Part shown: positions 9,496-17,875 of the stretch, piece by piece | How the letters are laid out: each line of letters starts with the position of its first letter | Numbering within the stretch: the first letter of the stretch is position 1 | Notes under the pieces: model-generated | What the model saw: only the letters and a program-made list of their open reading frames with translations | Databases searched by the model: none | Told to the model about the DNA's origin: nothing | NCBI GenBank assembly: GCA_024640405.1 | Contig: JAHEFB010000042.1 | Coordinates: 1 to 40,222 of the forward strand | Direction of reading: 5' to 3' | Source: Alphaproteobacteria bacterium | GTDB lineage: Bacteria > Pseudomonadota > Alphaproteobacteria > Rhizobiales > Aestuariivirgaceae | DNA: 40,222 nucleotides | Position numbers and translations under genes: made by a program

Positions 9496-10179
9496 ATGCA
9501 AACCATCGACATGGCATCCACACCGCTTCGCGAAGTCAACAGCACCCTGCAGGCGCAAAAGGAAGATACCAACCAGAAGGCGTGGGAGATCATTAATCCC
9601 AAGGGCAGTCACGCCATCGCCTGTGGCCTTGATGGCCCGATCGAGGTCACCGTTCGCGGTTCCACCGGCTATTACAGTGCGGGCATGAACAAACAGGCAC
9701 ACGTGCATATTGTCGGATCCGCCGGTCCCGGCGTTGCTGAAAACATGATGTCGGGAATGGTTATCATTGATGGCGACGCCAGTCAGTACGCTGGCGCAAC
9801 GGGCAATGGCGGTCTGCTGGTGATCAAGGGCAATGCCTCGTCGCGTTGCGGTATTTCCATGAAAGGTATTGATATAGTGGTGTATGGCAACATCGGCCAC
9901 ATGAGTGCCTTCATGGCCCAGTCGGGAAATCTGGTTGTGCTTGGTGATGCCGGTGATGCGCTTGGCGATTCACTTTACGAAGCGCGGCTTTTCGTGCGCG
10001 GCAAGGTCAAGAGCCTGGGCGCAGACTGCATCGAAAAGGAAATGCGTCCTGAACATCTGGAAATACTGGCAGACCTGCTGGAGCGCGCAGGCGCGGACGC
10101 CAAACCGGAGGAGTTCAAACGCTATGGGTCAGCCCGGCAACTCTACAATTTCAACATTGACAACGCATCGGCGTACTGA
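9496..10179 (+). CDS. mgsB: N-methylglutamate synthase subunit B, GXGXG domain
   Basis: This 227-residue protein consists almost wholly of the right-handed beta-helix seen at the C-terminus of glutamate synthase large subunits. It is recognised by repeated glycine turns: GSTGYYSAGMNK, GSAGPGVAENMMSGM, GATGNGG and GDAGDALGDSLYEA. The ATG at 9496 lies four bases after the mgsA stop and has GGAG within the end of mgsA as its ribosome site, which implies tight coupling. In MgsABC or GlxBCD enzymes this domain braces the amidotransferase and FMN domains into one complex. Its family placement is clear from the repeats; its name follows from the operon with gmaS. Confidence 0.86.
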   Translation: MQTIDMASTPLREVNSTLQAQKEDTNQKAWEIINPKGSHAIACGLDGPIEVTVRGSTGYYSAGMNKQAHVHIVGSAGPGVAENMMSGMVIIDGDASQYAGATGNGGLLVIKGNASSRCGISMKGIDIVVYGNIGHMSAFMAQSGNLVVLGDAGDALGDSLYEARLFVRGKVKSLGADCIEKEMRPEHLEILADLLERAGADAKPEEFKRYGSARQLYNFNIDNASAY

Positions 10180-10190
10180 GGGCATCACAA

Positions 10191-11540
10191 ATGACTGAGA
10201 TGAGCAAAGGTGGGTCCGGCATTCCCCGCACAGTGCCCCGGAAGCCAGACATTTTTTCTGATGCCGTCAACGCGGAAATCAGGCGTGCGGCGGCCACCGG
10301 CATTTATGACATTCGCGGTGGCGGAACCAAGCGCAAGGTCCCGCACTTCGACGACCTGCTGTTTCTCGGCGCTTCGATTTCCCGCTATCCGCTGGAAGGC
10401 TATCGCGAGAAATGTGAAACCAGTGTAGTCCTCGGCACACGGTTTGCGAAGAAGCCTATTGAGCTGGACATACCCATTACCATTGCCGGCATGAGCTTCG
10501 GCGCCCTGTCCGGACCGGCCAAGGAAGCACTGGGACGCGGAGCAACAGCGGCCGGTACATCCACCACAACCGGTGACGGCGGCATGACCGAGGAAGAACG
10601 CGGCCACTCTGAAAAACTGGTCTACCAGTACCTGCCGTCACGATACGGCATGAACCCCGACGATCTGCGCCGCTGCGATGCGATTGAAGTTGTAGTCGGC
10701 CAGGGGGCAAAGCCCGGCGGCGGCGGAATGTTGCTGGGTCAGAAGATTTCTGACAGGGTTGCCGAAATGCGCAACCTGCCGAAAGGCATTGACCAGCGCT
10801 CCGCGTGTCGCCATCCCGACTGGACCGGGCCGGATGACCTGGAAATCAAGATTCTGGAACTGCGCGAAATTACCAACTGGGAAAAGCCGATCTACATCAA
10901 GGTCGGCGGTGCCCGCCCCTACTTCGATACGACACTGGCGATCAAGGCAGGCGCAGATGTTGTAGTTCTGGATGGCATGCAGGGCGGCACTGCGGCAACC
11001 CAGGATGTGTTTATCGAACATGTTGGACAACCGACACTTGCCTGCATTCGCCCGGCGGTACAGGCCCTGCAGGACATGGGCATGCATCGAGAAGTACAAT
11101 TGATCGTATCCGGCGGCATCCGTTCAGGCGCTGATGTTGCGAAGGTTCTGGCGCTGGGGGCAGATGCCGTGTCCATCGGTACTGCCGCCATGGTTGCACT
11201 CGGCGACAATGATCCGCGCTGGGAGGCCGAATACAATGAGCTGGGAACTACTGCAGGTGCCTATGATGACTGGCATGAGGGCAAGGACCCGGCCGGCATA
11301 ACAACCCAGGATGCCGACCTGATGTCCCGGCTCGACCCGATCGCCGGCGGACGCCGGTTATCCAATTACCTCAAGGTGATGACCCTGGAGGCCCAGACCA
11401 TCGCGAGAGCGTGCGGCAAGAATCATGTCCACAATCTGGAACCGGAAGATTTATGCGCCTTGACGGTGGAAGCATCCGCCATGTCAGGTGTACCCTTGGC
11501 CGGAACCAGTTGGGTTCCCGGAGGTGACGGGGGCTACTAA
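10191..11540 (+). CDS. mgsC: N-methylglutamate synthase subunit C, FMN-binding synthase domain
   Basis: This 449-residue protein is the glutamate-synthase central (FMN) domain as a separate subunit. Family motifs include MSFGALSGPAKEALGRGA, VGQGAKPGGGGML, SGGIRSGADVAKVLALGAD and the C-terminal NLEPEDLCALT. In place of the cysteine cluster that holds the 3Fe-4S centre in glutamate synthase it has AYDDWHEGKDPAGITTQ (about 11260-11310), with no cysteine, so this subunit should carry FMN but no Fe-S cluster. That agrees with the older description of N-methylglutamate synthase as an FMN enzyme. It starts 11 bases after mgsB; ATG 10200 is an alternative start. Confidence 0.87.
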   Translation: MTEMSKGGSGIPRTVPRKPDIFSDAVNAEIRRAAATGIYDIRGGGTKRKVPHFDDLLFLGASISRYPLEGYREKCETSVVLGTRFAKKPIELDIPITIAGMSFGALSGPAKEALGRGATAAGTSTTTGDGGMTEEERGHSEKLVYQYLPSRYGMNPDDLRRCDAIEVVVGQGAKPGGGGMLLGQKISDRVAEMRNLPKGIDQRSACRHPDWTGPDDLEIKILELREITNWEKPIYIKVGGARPYFDTTLAIKAGADVVVLDGMQGGTAATQDVFIEHVGQPTLACIRPAVQALQDMGMHREVQLIVSGGIRSGADVAKVLALGADAVSIGTAAMVALGDNDPRWEAEYNELGTTAGAYDDWHEGKDPAGITTQDADLMSRLDPIAGGRRLSNYLKVMTLEAQTIARACGKNHVHNLEPEDLCALTVEASAMSGVPLAGTSWVPGGDGGY

Positions 11541-11591
11541 ATTCATGCAAACGACTTAAGGTATTACAGAATTCTGGGAGGATTTGAATTC

Positions 11592-12899
11592 ATGGCAACT
11601 GACCTGGCCCAATTCGCCAAAGACAATGGCGTCAAGTATTTCATGATCTCGTTCACCGACCTGTTCGGTGGGCAACGGGCCAAACTGGTCCCCGCACAGG
11701 CCATTGCCGAGATGCAGAAGGACGGTGCCGGGTTTGCCGGGTTTGCCACATGGCTCGACATGACGCCTGCCTATCCGGACATGCTGGCGGTACCTGATCC
11801 TGAATCAGTCATACAATTGCCGTGGAAGAAGGATGTTGCCTGGGTGGCCGGCAACTGCGTGATGGATGACCAGTTTGTTGCCCAGGCACCGCGCAACGTG
11901 CTCAACCGGCTTATCGCGGAAGCAGCCGACCAGGGCATGCGGGTGAAAACCGGCATCGAAGCCGAATTTTTTCTGCTGACGCCCGATGGCTCACAGATTT
12001 CCGACGAATACGATACAGCTGAAAAGCCCTGCTACGACCAGCAGGCGGTCATGCGACGTTATGATGTCATTGCCGAAATCTGTGACTACATGCTGGAGCT
12101 AGGCTGGGGCCCCTACCAGAACGACCACGAAGACGCCAATGGGCAGTTTGAAATGAACTGGGAATTCGACGATGTCCTTAACACCGCCGACAAGCACTCG
12201 TTCTTCAAGTTCATGACCAAATCCGTTGCGGAAAAACACGGACTGCGCGCAACGTTCATGCCGAAACCGGTCGAGGGCCTGACCGGGAACGGCTGTCATG
12301 CTCATATCTCCGTGTGGGACAAGGCGGGCAAGACCAATGTTTTCGCCGATGACGACATGGAGCTCGGCCTGTCGGCGAAGGGCCGCAACTTCCTCGGCGG
12401 CATCATGAAACATGCATCCGCTCTTGCCGCGATCACCAATCCGACAGTGAACTCCTACAAGCGCATCAACGCGCCGCGCACCACGTCAGGCGCGACATGG
12501 GCACCGAACACCGTGACCTGGACCGGCAACAATCGTACCCACATGGTTCGCATTCCGGGGCCGGGCCGCTTCGAGCTCCGGCTGGCGGACGGCGCGGCCA
12601 ATCCGTATCTGCTGCAGTCGGTTATCATCGCGGCGGGGCTGGATGGCATTCGCACCGAAGCAGATCCCGGTAAACGTCATGACATCGACATGTATGCTGA
12701 AGGCTACAAGGTCAAGGGCGCTCCCAAGCTGCCACTGAATATGCTTGACGCCCTGCGTGCGTTCGACAAGGACAAGGGCCTCAAAGCTGCCCTGGGCGAA
12801 GAATTTTCCGCCGCCTATCTGAAAATGAAGCATCAGGAATGGCATTCGTTCACATCGCACTTCTCACAATGGGAAAAAGACAACACGCTGGACATTTGA
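11592..12899 (+). CDS. gmaS: Gamma-glutamylmethylamide synthetase (type III GS-like)
   Basis: GmaS ligates methylamine to the gamma-carboxyl of glutamate using ATP and is the entry step of the N-methylglutamate pathway. The 435-residue protein has glutamine-synthetase catalytic features: GIEAEFFLL for metal glutamates, NDHEDANGQFEMNW for the second metal site, GNGCHAHISVWD in the glutamate loop and RIPGPGRFELRLAD for the phosphate and glutamate arginines. It has the short type III (GlnT) form and lacks an adenylylation-loop tyrosine context. A strong ribosome site (GGGAGGA) lies ahead of the ATG, and mgsC ends 51 bases earlier. Ordinary glutamine synthetase activity cannot be excluded from sequence, but the neighbouring mgsABC genes and the TMA/TMAO genes favour GmaS. 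Confidence 0.88.
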   Translation: MATDLAQFAKDNGVKYFMISFTDLFGGQRAKLVPAQAIAEMQKDGAGFAGFATWLDMTPAYPDMLAVPDPESVIQLPWKKDVAWVAGNCVMDDQFVAQAPRNVLNRLIAEAADQGMRVKTGIEAEFFLLTPDGSQISDEYDTAEKPCYDQQAVMRRYDVIAEICDYMLELGWGPYQNDHEDANGQFEMNWEFDDVLNTADKHSFFKFMTKSVAEKHGLRATFMPKPVEGLTGNGCHAHISVWDKAGKTNVFADDDMELGLSAKGRNFLGGIMKHASALAAITNPTVNSYKRINAPRTTSGATWAPNTVTWTGNNRTHMVRIPGPGRFELRLADGAANPYLLQSVIIAAGLDGIRTEADPGKRHDIDMYAEGYKVKGAPKLPLNMLDALRAFDKDKGLKAALGEEFSAAYLKMKHQEWHSFTSHFSQWEKDNTLDI

Positions 12900-13013
12900 A
12901 GCCGGTTTCCTTTTCCCCACAGGCCGCATAGAAAGGTTGCAGGTTTGTATGCATGTGGCGGGTTGGAAGTGATCAAATCTGAATCAATGCAACCGGTTAT
13001 ACAAGTTTCCTGA

Positions 13014-13598
13014 ATGGAGTATCATGTGCTTCCCGATGATCTGCGCAATCATTTCCTGACGTGGCAATGCCGCATTCGCCAGATCGCCATGCGAGAAGGC
13101 GAAGGCCGTCCGAGCCAGGGCATGCGGCCACGTGTCTTGGGCGAAGACGGGCAGGAACTTTCTGCGGGAATAATCGTCCTGCTGGTGCGCGAAGATTCGT
13201 TTGAAAGCACCGAGTTTCTGAAGTTCCAGGTGCAGAAGCACAATGACCCGCAGGATGTGTACAAAAAGGCACTGATCTTCCTGCAATCAACGCACTATCA
13301 TCGCGCGGCGGAGTTTTCTGACGAGATGACCGGGTTGTTTGGCAGTGACTCCGCGCTTGTTGAACGGATGCTGAGCGACGGGAAAACTGTGCTCGAGTTC
13401 ACGCAGTTCAGTCAGACATACAAGGTTCCATGCCATACCCGACTGCTGGTGGAGAACGATGACGCCTACCAGGCAACCCTGTGGCACAACCGGGTATTCA
13501 ATCCGAATATCGGTTCAGACATCCAAATTGTGGGCTTTCAACCTGATTGGAACGCGGCAGTAGAGTTGTTGAACAATGCCGCAAAAGCAATTGGCTGA
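13014..13598 (+). CDS. Unrecognised 194-aa soluble protein downstream of gmaS
   Basis: I do not recognise this family. The product appears soluble and mixed alpha/beta, with no signal peptide, membrane helix or cofactor motif. It has an N-terminal segment rich in basic residues (RIRQIAMREGEGRPSQGMRPRV), a hydrophobic strand (GIIVLLVRE) and a C-terminal segment ending NAAKAIG. Only three cysteine-free stretches could hold ligands, and no conserved metal site is obvious. It lies 114 bases after gmaS in the same direction and may be read with it. The codon pattern looks like that of its neighbours and the frame is uninterrupted, so it is likely real. The ribosome site is poor. Confidence 0.68.
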   Translation: MEYHVLPDDLRNHFLTWQCRIRQIAMREGEGRPSQGMRPRVLGEDGQELSAGIIVLLVREDSFESTEFLKFQVQKHNDPQDVYKKALIFLQSTHYHRAAEFSDEMTGLFGSDSALVERMLSDGKTVLEFTQFSQTYKVPCHTRLLVENDDAYQATLWHNRVFNPNIGSDIQIVGFQPDWNAAVELLNNAAKAIG

Positions 13599-13732
13599 AG
13601 GTGTTTATTCAACTAATTTATGAAGTTGTTCAGATCGCCTGGACTCAGGATTTGCTGGTTTGAAAGGACTCGGTACGGGGATGTCACTAAGTGGCACTGC
13701 CATCGGTGGTCCTTACCTGATAAAAAATGACC

Positions 13733-14110
13733 CTAGCCACTTCCTGCAAATCCCGATCCCGCTTCCAGATATTCCTTCCGCACAGGCGCAAAAATATCGA
13801 GCACTACCGCCCCGTCCGGTCCCGCTTTCATGGTGTGCAGCGCATGCGGTGGTGTGCGCCAGATGTCGCCTTTGCGGATCAGAAATTCCTCATCATCCTG
13901 ATAGCGGGTTGCGGATCCTTCCAGCATCACACCCCATTGCTCCTCGGGGTGTTTGTGCATTTTGCCTTCGGCGTGCGGGTCTATGCGCACCACCGAAAGC
14001 ATCGCCTGTTCGCCTGGAAATATAGTTGTCGTCATGCCGTCGGCCAGTTGACGAAAAATGCCGCCTGCAGCACTCTCGAGATTGAAGAGTTCGATTTTCG
14101 ACCGCGCCAT
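13733..14110 (-). CDS. Small cupin-domain protein
   Basis: This is a 125-residue single-domain cupin. The first motif is HAEGKMHKHPEEQWGVMLEG, with histidines and a glutamate suited to binding one metal ion, and the second is GDIWRTPPHALHTM. A clear ribosome site (AGGAG) precedes the ATG at 14110. It sits downstream of the minus-strand ligase/split-synthase operon, separated by a terminator-like hairpin, and is convergent with the 194-aa gene. Such proteins act as small dioxygenases, isomerases or ligand sensors; the role here is unknown. Confidence 0.82.
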   Translation of the reverse strand: MARSKIELFNLESAAGGIFRQLADGMTTTIFPGEQAMLSVVRIDPHAEGKMHKHPEEQWGVMLEGSATRYQDDEEFLIRKGDIWRTPPHALHTMKAGPDGAVVLDIFAPVRKEYLEAGSGFAGSG

Positions 14111-14136
14111 TGATTACTCCTGTCCTGGGCAACAAA

Positions 14137-14162
14137 CCCCGCCTGAATTCGATCGGGCGGGG
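14137..14162 (-). terminator. Terminator-like hairpin after the minus-strand cluster
   Basis: On the minus strand CCCCGCC pairs with GGCGGGG around a 12-base loop and is followed by TTTGTTG. It lies between the 136-aa gene and the cupin gene, so it probably ends the GS-like operon or attenuates read-through into the cupin gene. Confidence 0.65.
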
Positions 14163-14184
14163 TGTAGCACCATTCCACTGCCGC

Positions 14185-14595
14185 CTAGAATTTGCGGTAG
14201 GCTTTGTTCAGGACCACCAGAGGATGATCCGGTGACATCTGGAATTTGATCAACAGTTCACGGGCGATCATATCGCGATCCTGCTGGTTGTCCGGCAGAT
14301 CGTAACTTTCAGGGATCGCTACCCAGCCATTGATGTTGCGGTCGAAAACGGCGGGTTTGCCGTCGTCGTAGCCCATGTGGACATCTTCCAGCCAGTTGAG
14401 ATCTTCCCAGCCCATGAACTCGATATAGCCCTTTAGAAAATCGGTGATGCGATTGTAATCGGGTAACAGGTTCACATCGTAGCGATAACCGATGTGCTGC
14501 CCGATGGTCTGCTCACGTTCTGAATCGATCCCCCCGCCTTTCAGGAAGTGATCGACGTCTCCGATTTCAGCGCCTTTGTAGCCTGTTCCAGCCAT
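14185..14595 (-). CDS. Unrecognised 136-aa protein of the GS-like/split-synthase cluster
   Basis: This is a short acidic, aromatic-rich protein that I cannot assign to a family. Visible features are an N-terminal glycine-rich stretch (GTGYKGAEIGDVDHFLKGGG), a central block rich in Tyr, Trp and Asp (GWEDLNWLEDVHMGYDDGKP) and a C-terminal basic end (VVLNKAYRKF). There is no signal peptide, membrane helix or cysteine pair. The ATG at 14595 is preferred over upstream codons because AGGGAGA sits ahead of it; it lies 13 bases after the FMN-domain gene. As the last gene of the five-gene minus-strand operon it is a candidate extra subunit of that enzyme, which the mgs cluster on the other side lacks. 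Confidence 0.78.
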   Translation of the reverse strand: MAGTGYKGAEIGDVDHFLKGGGIDSEREQTIGQHIGYRYDVNLLPDYNRITDFLKGYIEFMGWEDLNWLEDVHMGYDDGKPAVFDRNINGWVAIPESYDLPDNQQDRDMIARELLIKFQMSPDHPLVVLNKAYRKF

Positions 14596-14608
14596 CTGTA
14601 TTGTCTCC

Positions 14609-15982
14609 CTAAATGTGGTGGTAGTCGTCAACGCCGACCGTAAAGTCGGTACCGGCAAGCGGCACCTGGGCGATTGCCGAGGCTTCCATGGTCAGCGCAG
14701 CCAGATCTTCCGGCTCAAGACTATGGATGTTGGTCTTGCCACAAGCGCGCGCCATCATCTGGGCTTCCATGGTCAAGGTGTGCAGGAAGTTGTAAACGCG
14801 TTCGGCCGCCTGGTCAGGATCAAGCCGCTTGCGCAGTGCCGGATCCTGTGTGGCGACGCCGACTGGACAACGGCCCGTATGACAGTGATAGCACTCGCCT
14901 GCTTCCACGCCCATCTCCGAAGGATAGTCGGCTTCGTCGATGTCCTTGTTGCAGTTGAGAGCCATCATTGCGGAGTGGCCGATCGCGATGGCGTCGGCCC
15001 CCAGGGCCAGTGCCTTTGCAACATCGCCACCATTTCGGATACCGCCGGCATAAATGAGGGTGATCTCTCCGCGTTTACCGATATCGTCGATCGCCCGGCG
15101 GGCCTGGCGAATTGCCGCCATGCCCGGCACCCCGGTCTCCTCGGTGGCCAGATGCGGACCGGCACCGGTGCTGCCTTCCATACCGTCAATGTAGATCGAG
15201 TCAGGGTCGGTCTTCGCAGCCATTCGCACGTCATCGTACACGCGTGCCGCACCGAGCTTGAGCTGGATCGGGATCTGCCAATCTGTTGCCTCGCGAATTT
15301 CCTGGATCTTCAGTGCCAGATCATCCGGTCCAAGCCAGTCCGGATGACGGGCAGGCGAACGCTGATCAATGCCGGCGGGCAGCGAGCGCATTTCAGCTAC
15401 CTGGTCGGTCACTTTCTGACCCATCAGATGGCCGCCGAGACCGACTTTGCAGCCCTGCCCGATAAAGAACTCACAGCCATCTGCAAGTTGCAGATGGTGC
15501 GGGTTGAAGCCGTAACGGGACTGAATGCACTGGTAAAACCATTTCGACGAATAACGCCGCTCGTCAGGGATCATGCCCCCTTCCCCGGAACACGTGGCCG
15601 TGCCGGCCATTGTCGCACCACGCGCCAGCGCGGTCTTGGCCTCGAATGACAGGGCGCCGAAACTCATTCCCGTGATGTAGATCGGAATATCAAGCTCAAT
15701 TGGCCGCTTGGCGCGCGGACCAATGATGGTCTTGGTCAGACACTTTTCACGGTACCCCTCAATCACGAAACGGGTCAGCGTGCCGGGAAGAAAAGTCAGA
15801 TCATCCCAGTGGGGAATTTTCTTGAACAACGAGAATCCGCGCATGCGATAGCGGCCAAGCTCGGATTTGATGTGGATGTCATTTATCACTTCCGGTGGAA
15901 ACACGAACGAATTGCCGAGCTTGTATTTCTTCTCGACCTGCAACTTGGAATGGCCGGTCTCTTTTTTGGTTTTGCCAGTCAT
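14609..15982 (-). CDS. FMN-binding glutamate synthase-like subunit with 3Fe-4S motif
   Basis: This is a second glutamate-synthase central domain as a free-standing 457-residue protein, paralogous to the mgsC product. Shared motifs are MSFGALSFEAKTALARGA, GQGCKVGLGGHLMGQKV, YAGGIRNGGDVAKALALGAD and SLEPEDLAALT. Unlike the first copy it keeps three clustered cysteines (ECYHCHTGRCPVGVATQ, about 14850-14905), matching the 3Fe-4S ligand region of true glutamate synthases, so it should bind both FMN and an iron-sulfur cluster. It has a 40-residue N-terminal extension beginning MTGKTKKETGHSK. It follows the GXGXG gene by 42 bases. The substrate is unknown; ammonia or amine transfer to 2-oxoglutarate is inferred from the family. 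Confidence 0.88.
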   Translation of the reverse strand: MTGKTKKETGHSKLQVEKKYKLGNSFVFPPEVINDIHIKSELGRYRMRGFSLFKKIPHWDDLTFLPGTLTRFVIEGYREKCLTKTIIGPRAKRPIELDIPIYITGMSFGALSFEAKTALARGATMAGTATCSGEGGMIPDERRYSSKWFYQCIQSRYGFNPHHLQLADGCEFFIGQGCKVGLGGHLMGQKVTDQVAEMRSLPAGIDQRSPARHPDWLGPDDLALKIQEIREATDWQIPIQLKLGAARVYDDVRMAAKTDPDSIYIDGMEGSTGAGPHLATEETGVPGMAAIRQARRAIDDIGKRGEITLIYAGGIRNGGDVAKALALGADAIAIGHSAMMALNCNKDIDEADYPSEMGVEAGECYHCHTGRCPVGVATQDPALRKRLDPDQAAERVYNFLHTLTMEAQMMARACGKTNIHSLEPEDLAALTMEASAIAQVPLAGTDFTVGVDDYHHI

Positions 15983-16024
15983 TGAATTTACTTTCTGTAA
16001 AATGCGAGCCTGAAAATCCGATCG

Positions 16025-16873
16025 CTAAAGGACCAGTTTTTTCTCTGACGGTTCGAGGTTGTCGTAGCTCCAAAGCTGTTTGCCGGCGACGATCTTGGTA
16101 AAGTGATCGACGCCCTTGTCCGGCATCATGTCGTACTGCGTCAGTTTTCGTGTGAGCCAGGCCTTATCCAGATCAGTGAGTTTCGCAGGAATCGCATCGA
16201 CACCCAGATCCTTGATTTCCCCGCCGACAAAAATCGTGCCGTCGTACATTGAATCGCCCAGATTCTTGCCTGCATTGCCGCACACGACCATGCGCCCGCG
16301 CTGCATCATGAAGCCGGAAAATGCGCCGGTATCACCACCAACCAGAATGGTCCCGCCCTTCTGGTCAATACCGGTGCGCGACCCGACTGACCCCTTGCAA
16401 ACCAGGTCACCGCCACGAATGGCTGCGCCAAATGTCGAGCCAGCGTTTTTTTCAACCACGCATACGCCGGCCATCATGTTTTCAGCAAATGACCAACCGA
16501 CACGACCGGAAATCCGGACCGTCGGGCCGTCAAGCAGTCCGCAACCGAAATAGCCCAGCGAACCGTTCACGATGAAGTTCATACGGTGCAGAATTCCGAC
16601 AATCACCGAATGCTTGGCACCGGGGTTTTCAAGCACGATGGTGCCATGGCCGGATTTGATCAGATCGCGGATTTCATTGTTGATCTCGGTTGCCTCCTTG
16701 TCCTGGCAATCAACCGAGCCGCGTTTGTTGAAATCCACATCCTGTGCGAATGCATAGGCGTAACCGCCCTCGTTCTCCAGCGAGAACATCGTCTTGATAT
16801 CGCGGCCTTTCAAAGGCTCCGTATGGAGGCCCATCTCTTCGCCGGCATGTTTTGACGTCTCTACGCCTGCCAT
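16025..16873 (-). CDS. GXGXG-domain subunit of the second split synthase
   Basis: This 282-residue protein carries the glutamate-synthase C-terminal beta-helix, with repeats such as GSLGYFGCGLLDG, GRVGWSFAENMMAG, GSVGSRTGIDQKGG and GNAGKNLGDSMYDG. It is about 55 residues longer than the mgsB product and has extra segments at both ends. It starts inside the end of the amidotransferase gene (start 16873, stop 16861-16863) with an excellent ribosome site, GAGGAGGT, so the two are translationally coupled. It presumably holds the amidotransferase and FMN subunits together. Confidence 0.87.
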   Translation of the reverse strand: MAGVETSKHAGEEMGLHTEPLKGRDIKTMFSLENEGGYAYAFAQDVDFNKRGSVDCQDKEATEINNEIRDLIKSGHGTIVLENPGAKHSVIVGILHRMNFIVNGSLGYFGCGLLDGPTVRISGRVGWSFAENMMAGVCVVEKNAGSTFGAAIRGGDLVCKGSVGSRTGIDQKGGTILVGGDTGAFSGFMMQRGRMVVCGNAGKNLGDSMYDGTIFVGGEIKDLGVDAIPAKLTDLDKAWLTRKLTQYDMMPDKGVDHFTKIVAGKQLWSYDNLEPSEKKLVL

Positions 16874-17796
16874 ACTCTTACCTCCTCGTCATAAGGGTCC
16901 CAGGTATCAATTTCGTGGGGAACAATCGCCCTGATTGCGACTTCTTCCGAGGCAAGCGCAACCATGTCGTCGGTCTCGTAGAGCACCATCGGTTTTGCCG
17001 CCATGGAATCCTTGGCCATGCCCAGCTGGTCCTTGGTGGTCACCAGATAGGTGAAAACACCATCAATCTCTTCAATGGATTTTTTGAGTGTGTCTTCCAG
17101 AGTCATGCCTTTTTCCAGACTGGTCGCCACATACACCGCCAGCAATTCGGAATCACAGTTCGAGACGAACCGCTGACCTTCGCGCTCCAGTTGGCGGCGC
17201 ATCAGCCAGTAGTTGGTAATCTGGCCATTGTGCACCACGGCGATATCGCTGTAGGGGTAGGCCCAGTAAGGGTGAGCCGAACGAATGTCGACATCAGATT
17301 CCGTCGCCATGCGGGTATGCCCGATGCCGTGGGTGCCGCTGAAGTTGCCCAATCCGTAAGCACCGGAAACCACACTCGCGTCACCCAGGTCCTTGATCAG
17401 CTCAAGTGCAGAGCCAATGGACAGTATTTCCGCTCCCTCGATATCCTCGATGTGGTCGGACAACAGCTTCATGTCGCCGTCATACTGAATTTCGTAGCGA
17501 AACGCATATTCAGTGGCGTCTTTCAGCTCCATGACCTTCACGCCGAGTGTTTTCAGGGTTTCATCGACAGCATCCTTGCGGCGCTTGATTTCCTCATGAA
17601 TCTTGAGAGCGCCATGCAGATCTTCCTGCTCGGCGACCTTGAAGCGCAGAATAAAGGTGTTTTCTTCAGGTTCGCCGTAGATCGCAAACCCGGTTGAATC
17701 CGGCCCCCGGTGCTTCAGAGCCTGCAACATGCTGGTCATTTCCTGACCCACATTGCTGGTGCCGTTCCGGTGTATCAGCCCTGCAATTCCGCACAT
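16861..17796 (-). CDS. Class II glutamine amidotransferase subunit of the second split synthase
   Basis: This is an Ntn-hydrolase amidotransferase of 311 residues, paralogous to the mgsA product. The start at 17796 is chosen because it yields MCGIAGLI with the catalytic Cys next to the initiator; an ATG two codons upstream (17802) would mask it. Motifs kept are GHTRMATES, VHNGQITN and SNCDSE, so glutamine hydrolysis should be intact. The ribosome site AGGAG is ahead. It lies 79 bases downstream of the GS-like gene and overlaps the next gene. It would supply ammonia from glutamine, or split a gamma-glutamyl amide, for the FMN subunit. Confidence 0.87.
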   Translation of the reverse strand: MCGIAGLIHRNGTSNVGQEMTSMLQALKHRGPDSTGFAIYGEPEENTFILRFKVAEQEDLHGALKIHEEIKRRKDAVDETLKTLGVKVMELKDATEYAFRYEIQYDGDMKLLSDHIEDIEGAEILSIGSALELIKDLGDASVVSGAYGLGNFSGTHGIGHTRMATESDVDIRSAHPYWAYPYSDIAVVHNGQITNYWLMRRQLEREGQRFVSNCDSELLAVYVATSLEKGMTLEDTLKKSIEEIDGVFTYLVTTKDQLGMAKDSMAAKPMVLYETDDMVALASEEVAIRAIVPHEIDTWDPYDEEVRVWQA

Positions 17797-17875
17797 GGGC
17801 ATATGTCTCCTGTTGAGTGGTTGGACGGCGGACCGTATCGGCCCGCCGGAAGTTCATCACCTGAAGTGCTGCCGG

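Noticed and set aside
14615..15649. Long open frame (344 codons) on the plus strand opposite the FMN synthase gene
   Set aside because: It is antisense to a gene with clear family motifs, has no recognised domain and arises from codon bias of the real gene.
16852..17697. Open frame (281 codons) opposite the second amidotransferase
   Set aside because: Antisense shadow without a ribosome site or domain.
17821..17850. GGCGG/CCGCC hairpin between the GS-like gene and the amidotransferase gene
   Set aside because: Short stem with no T run; too weak to call a terminator.
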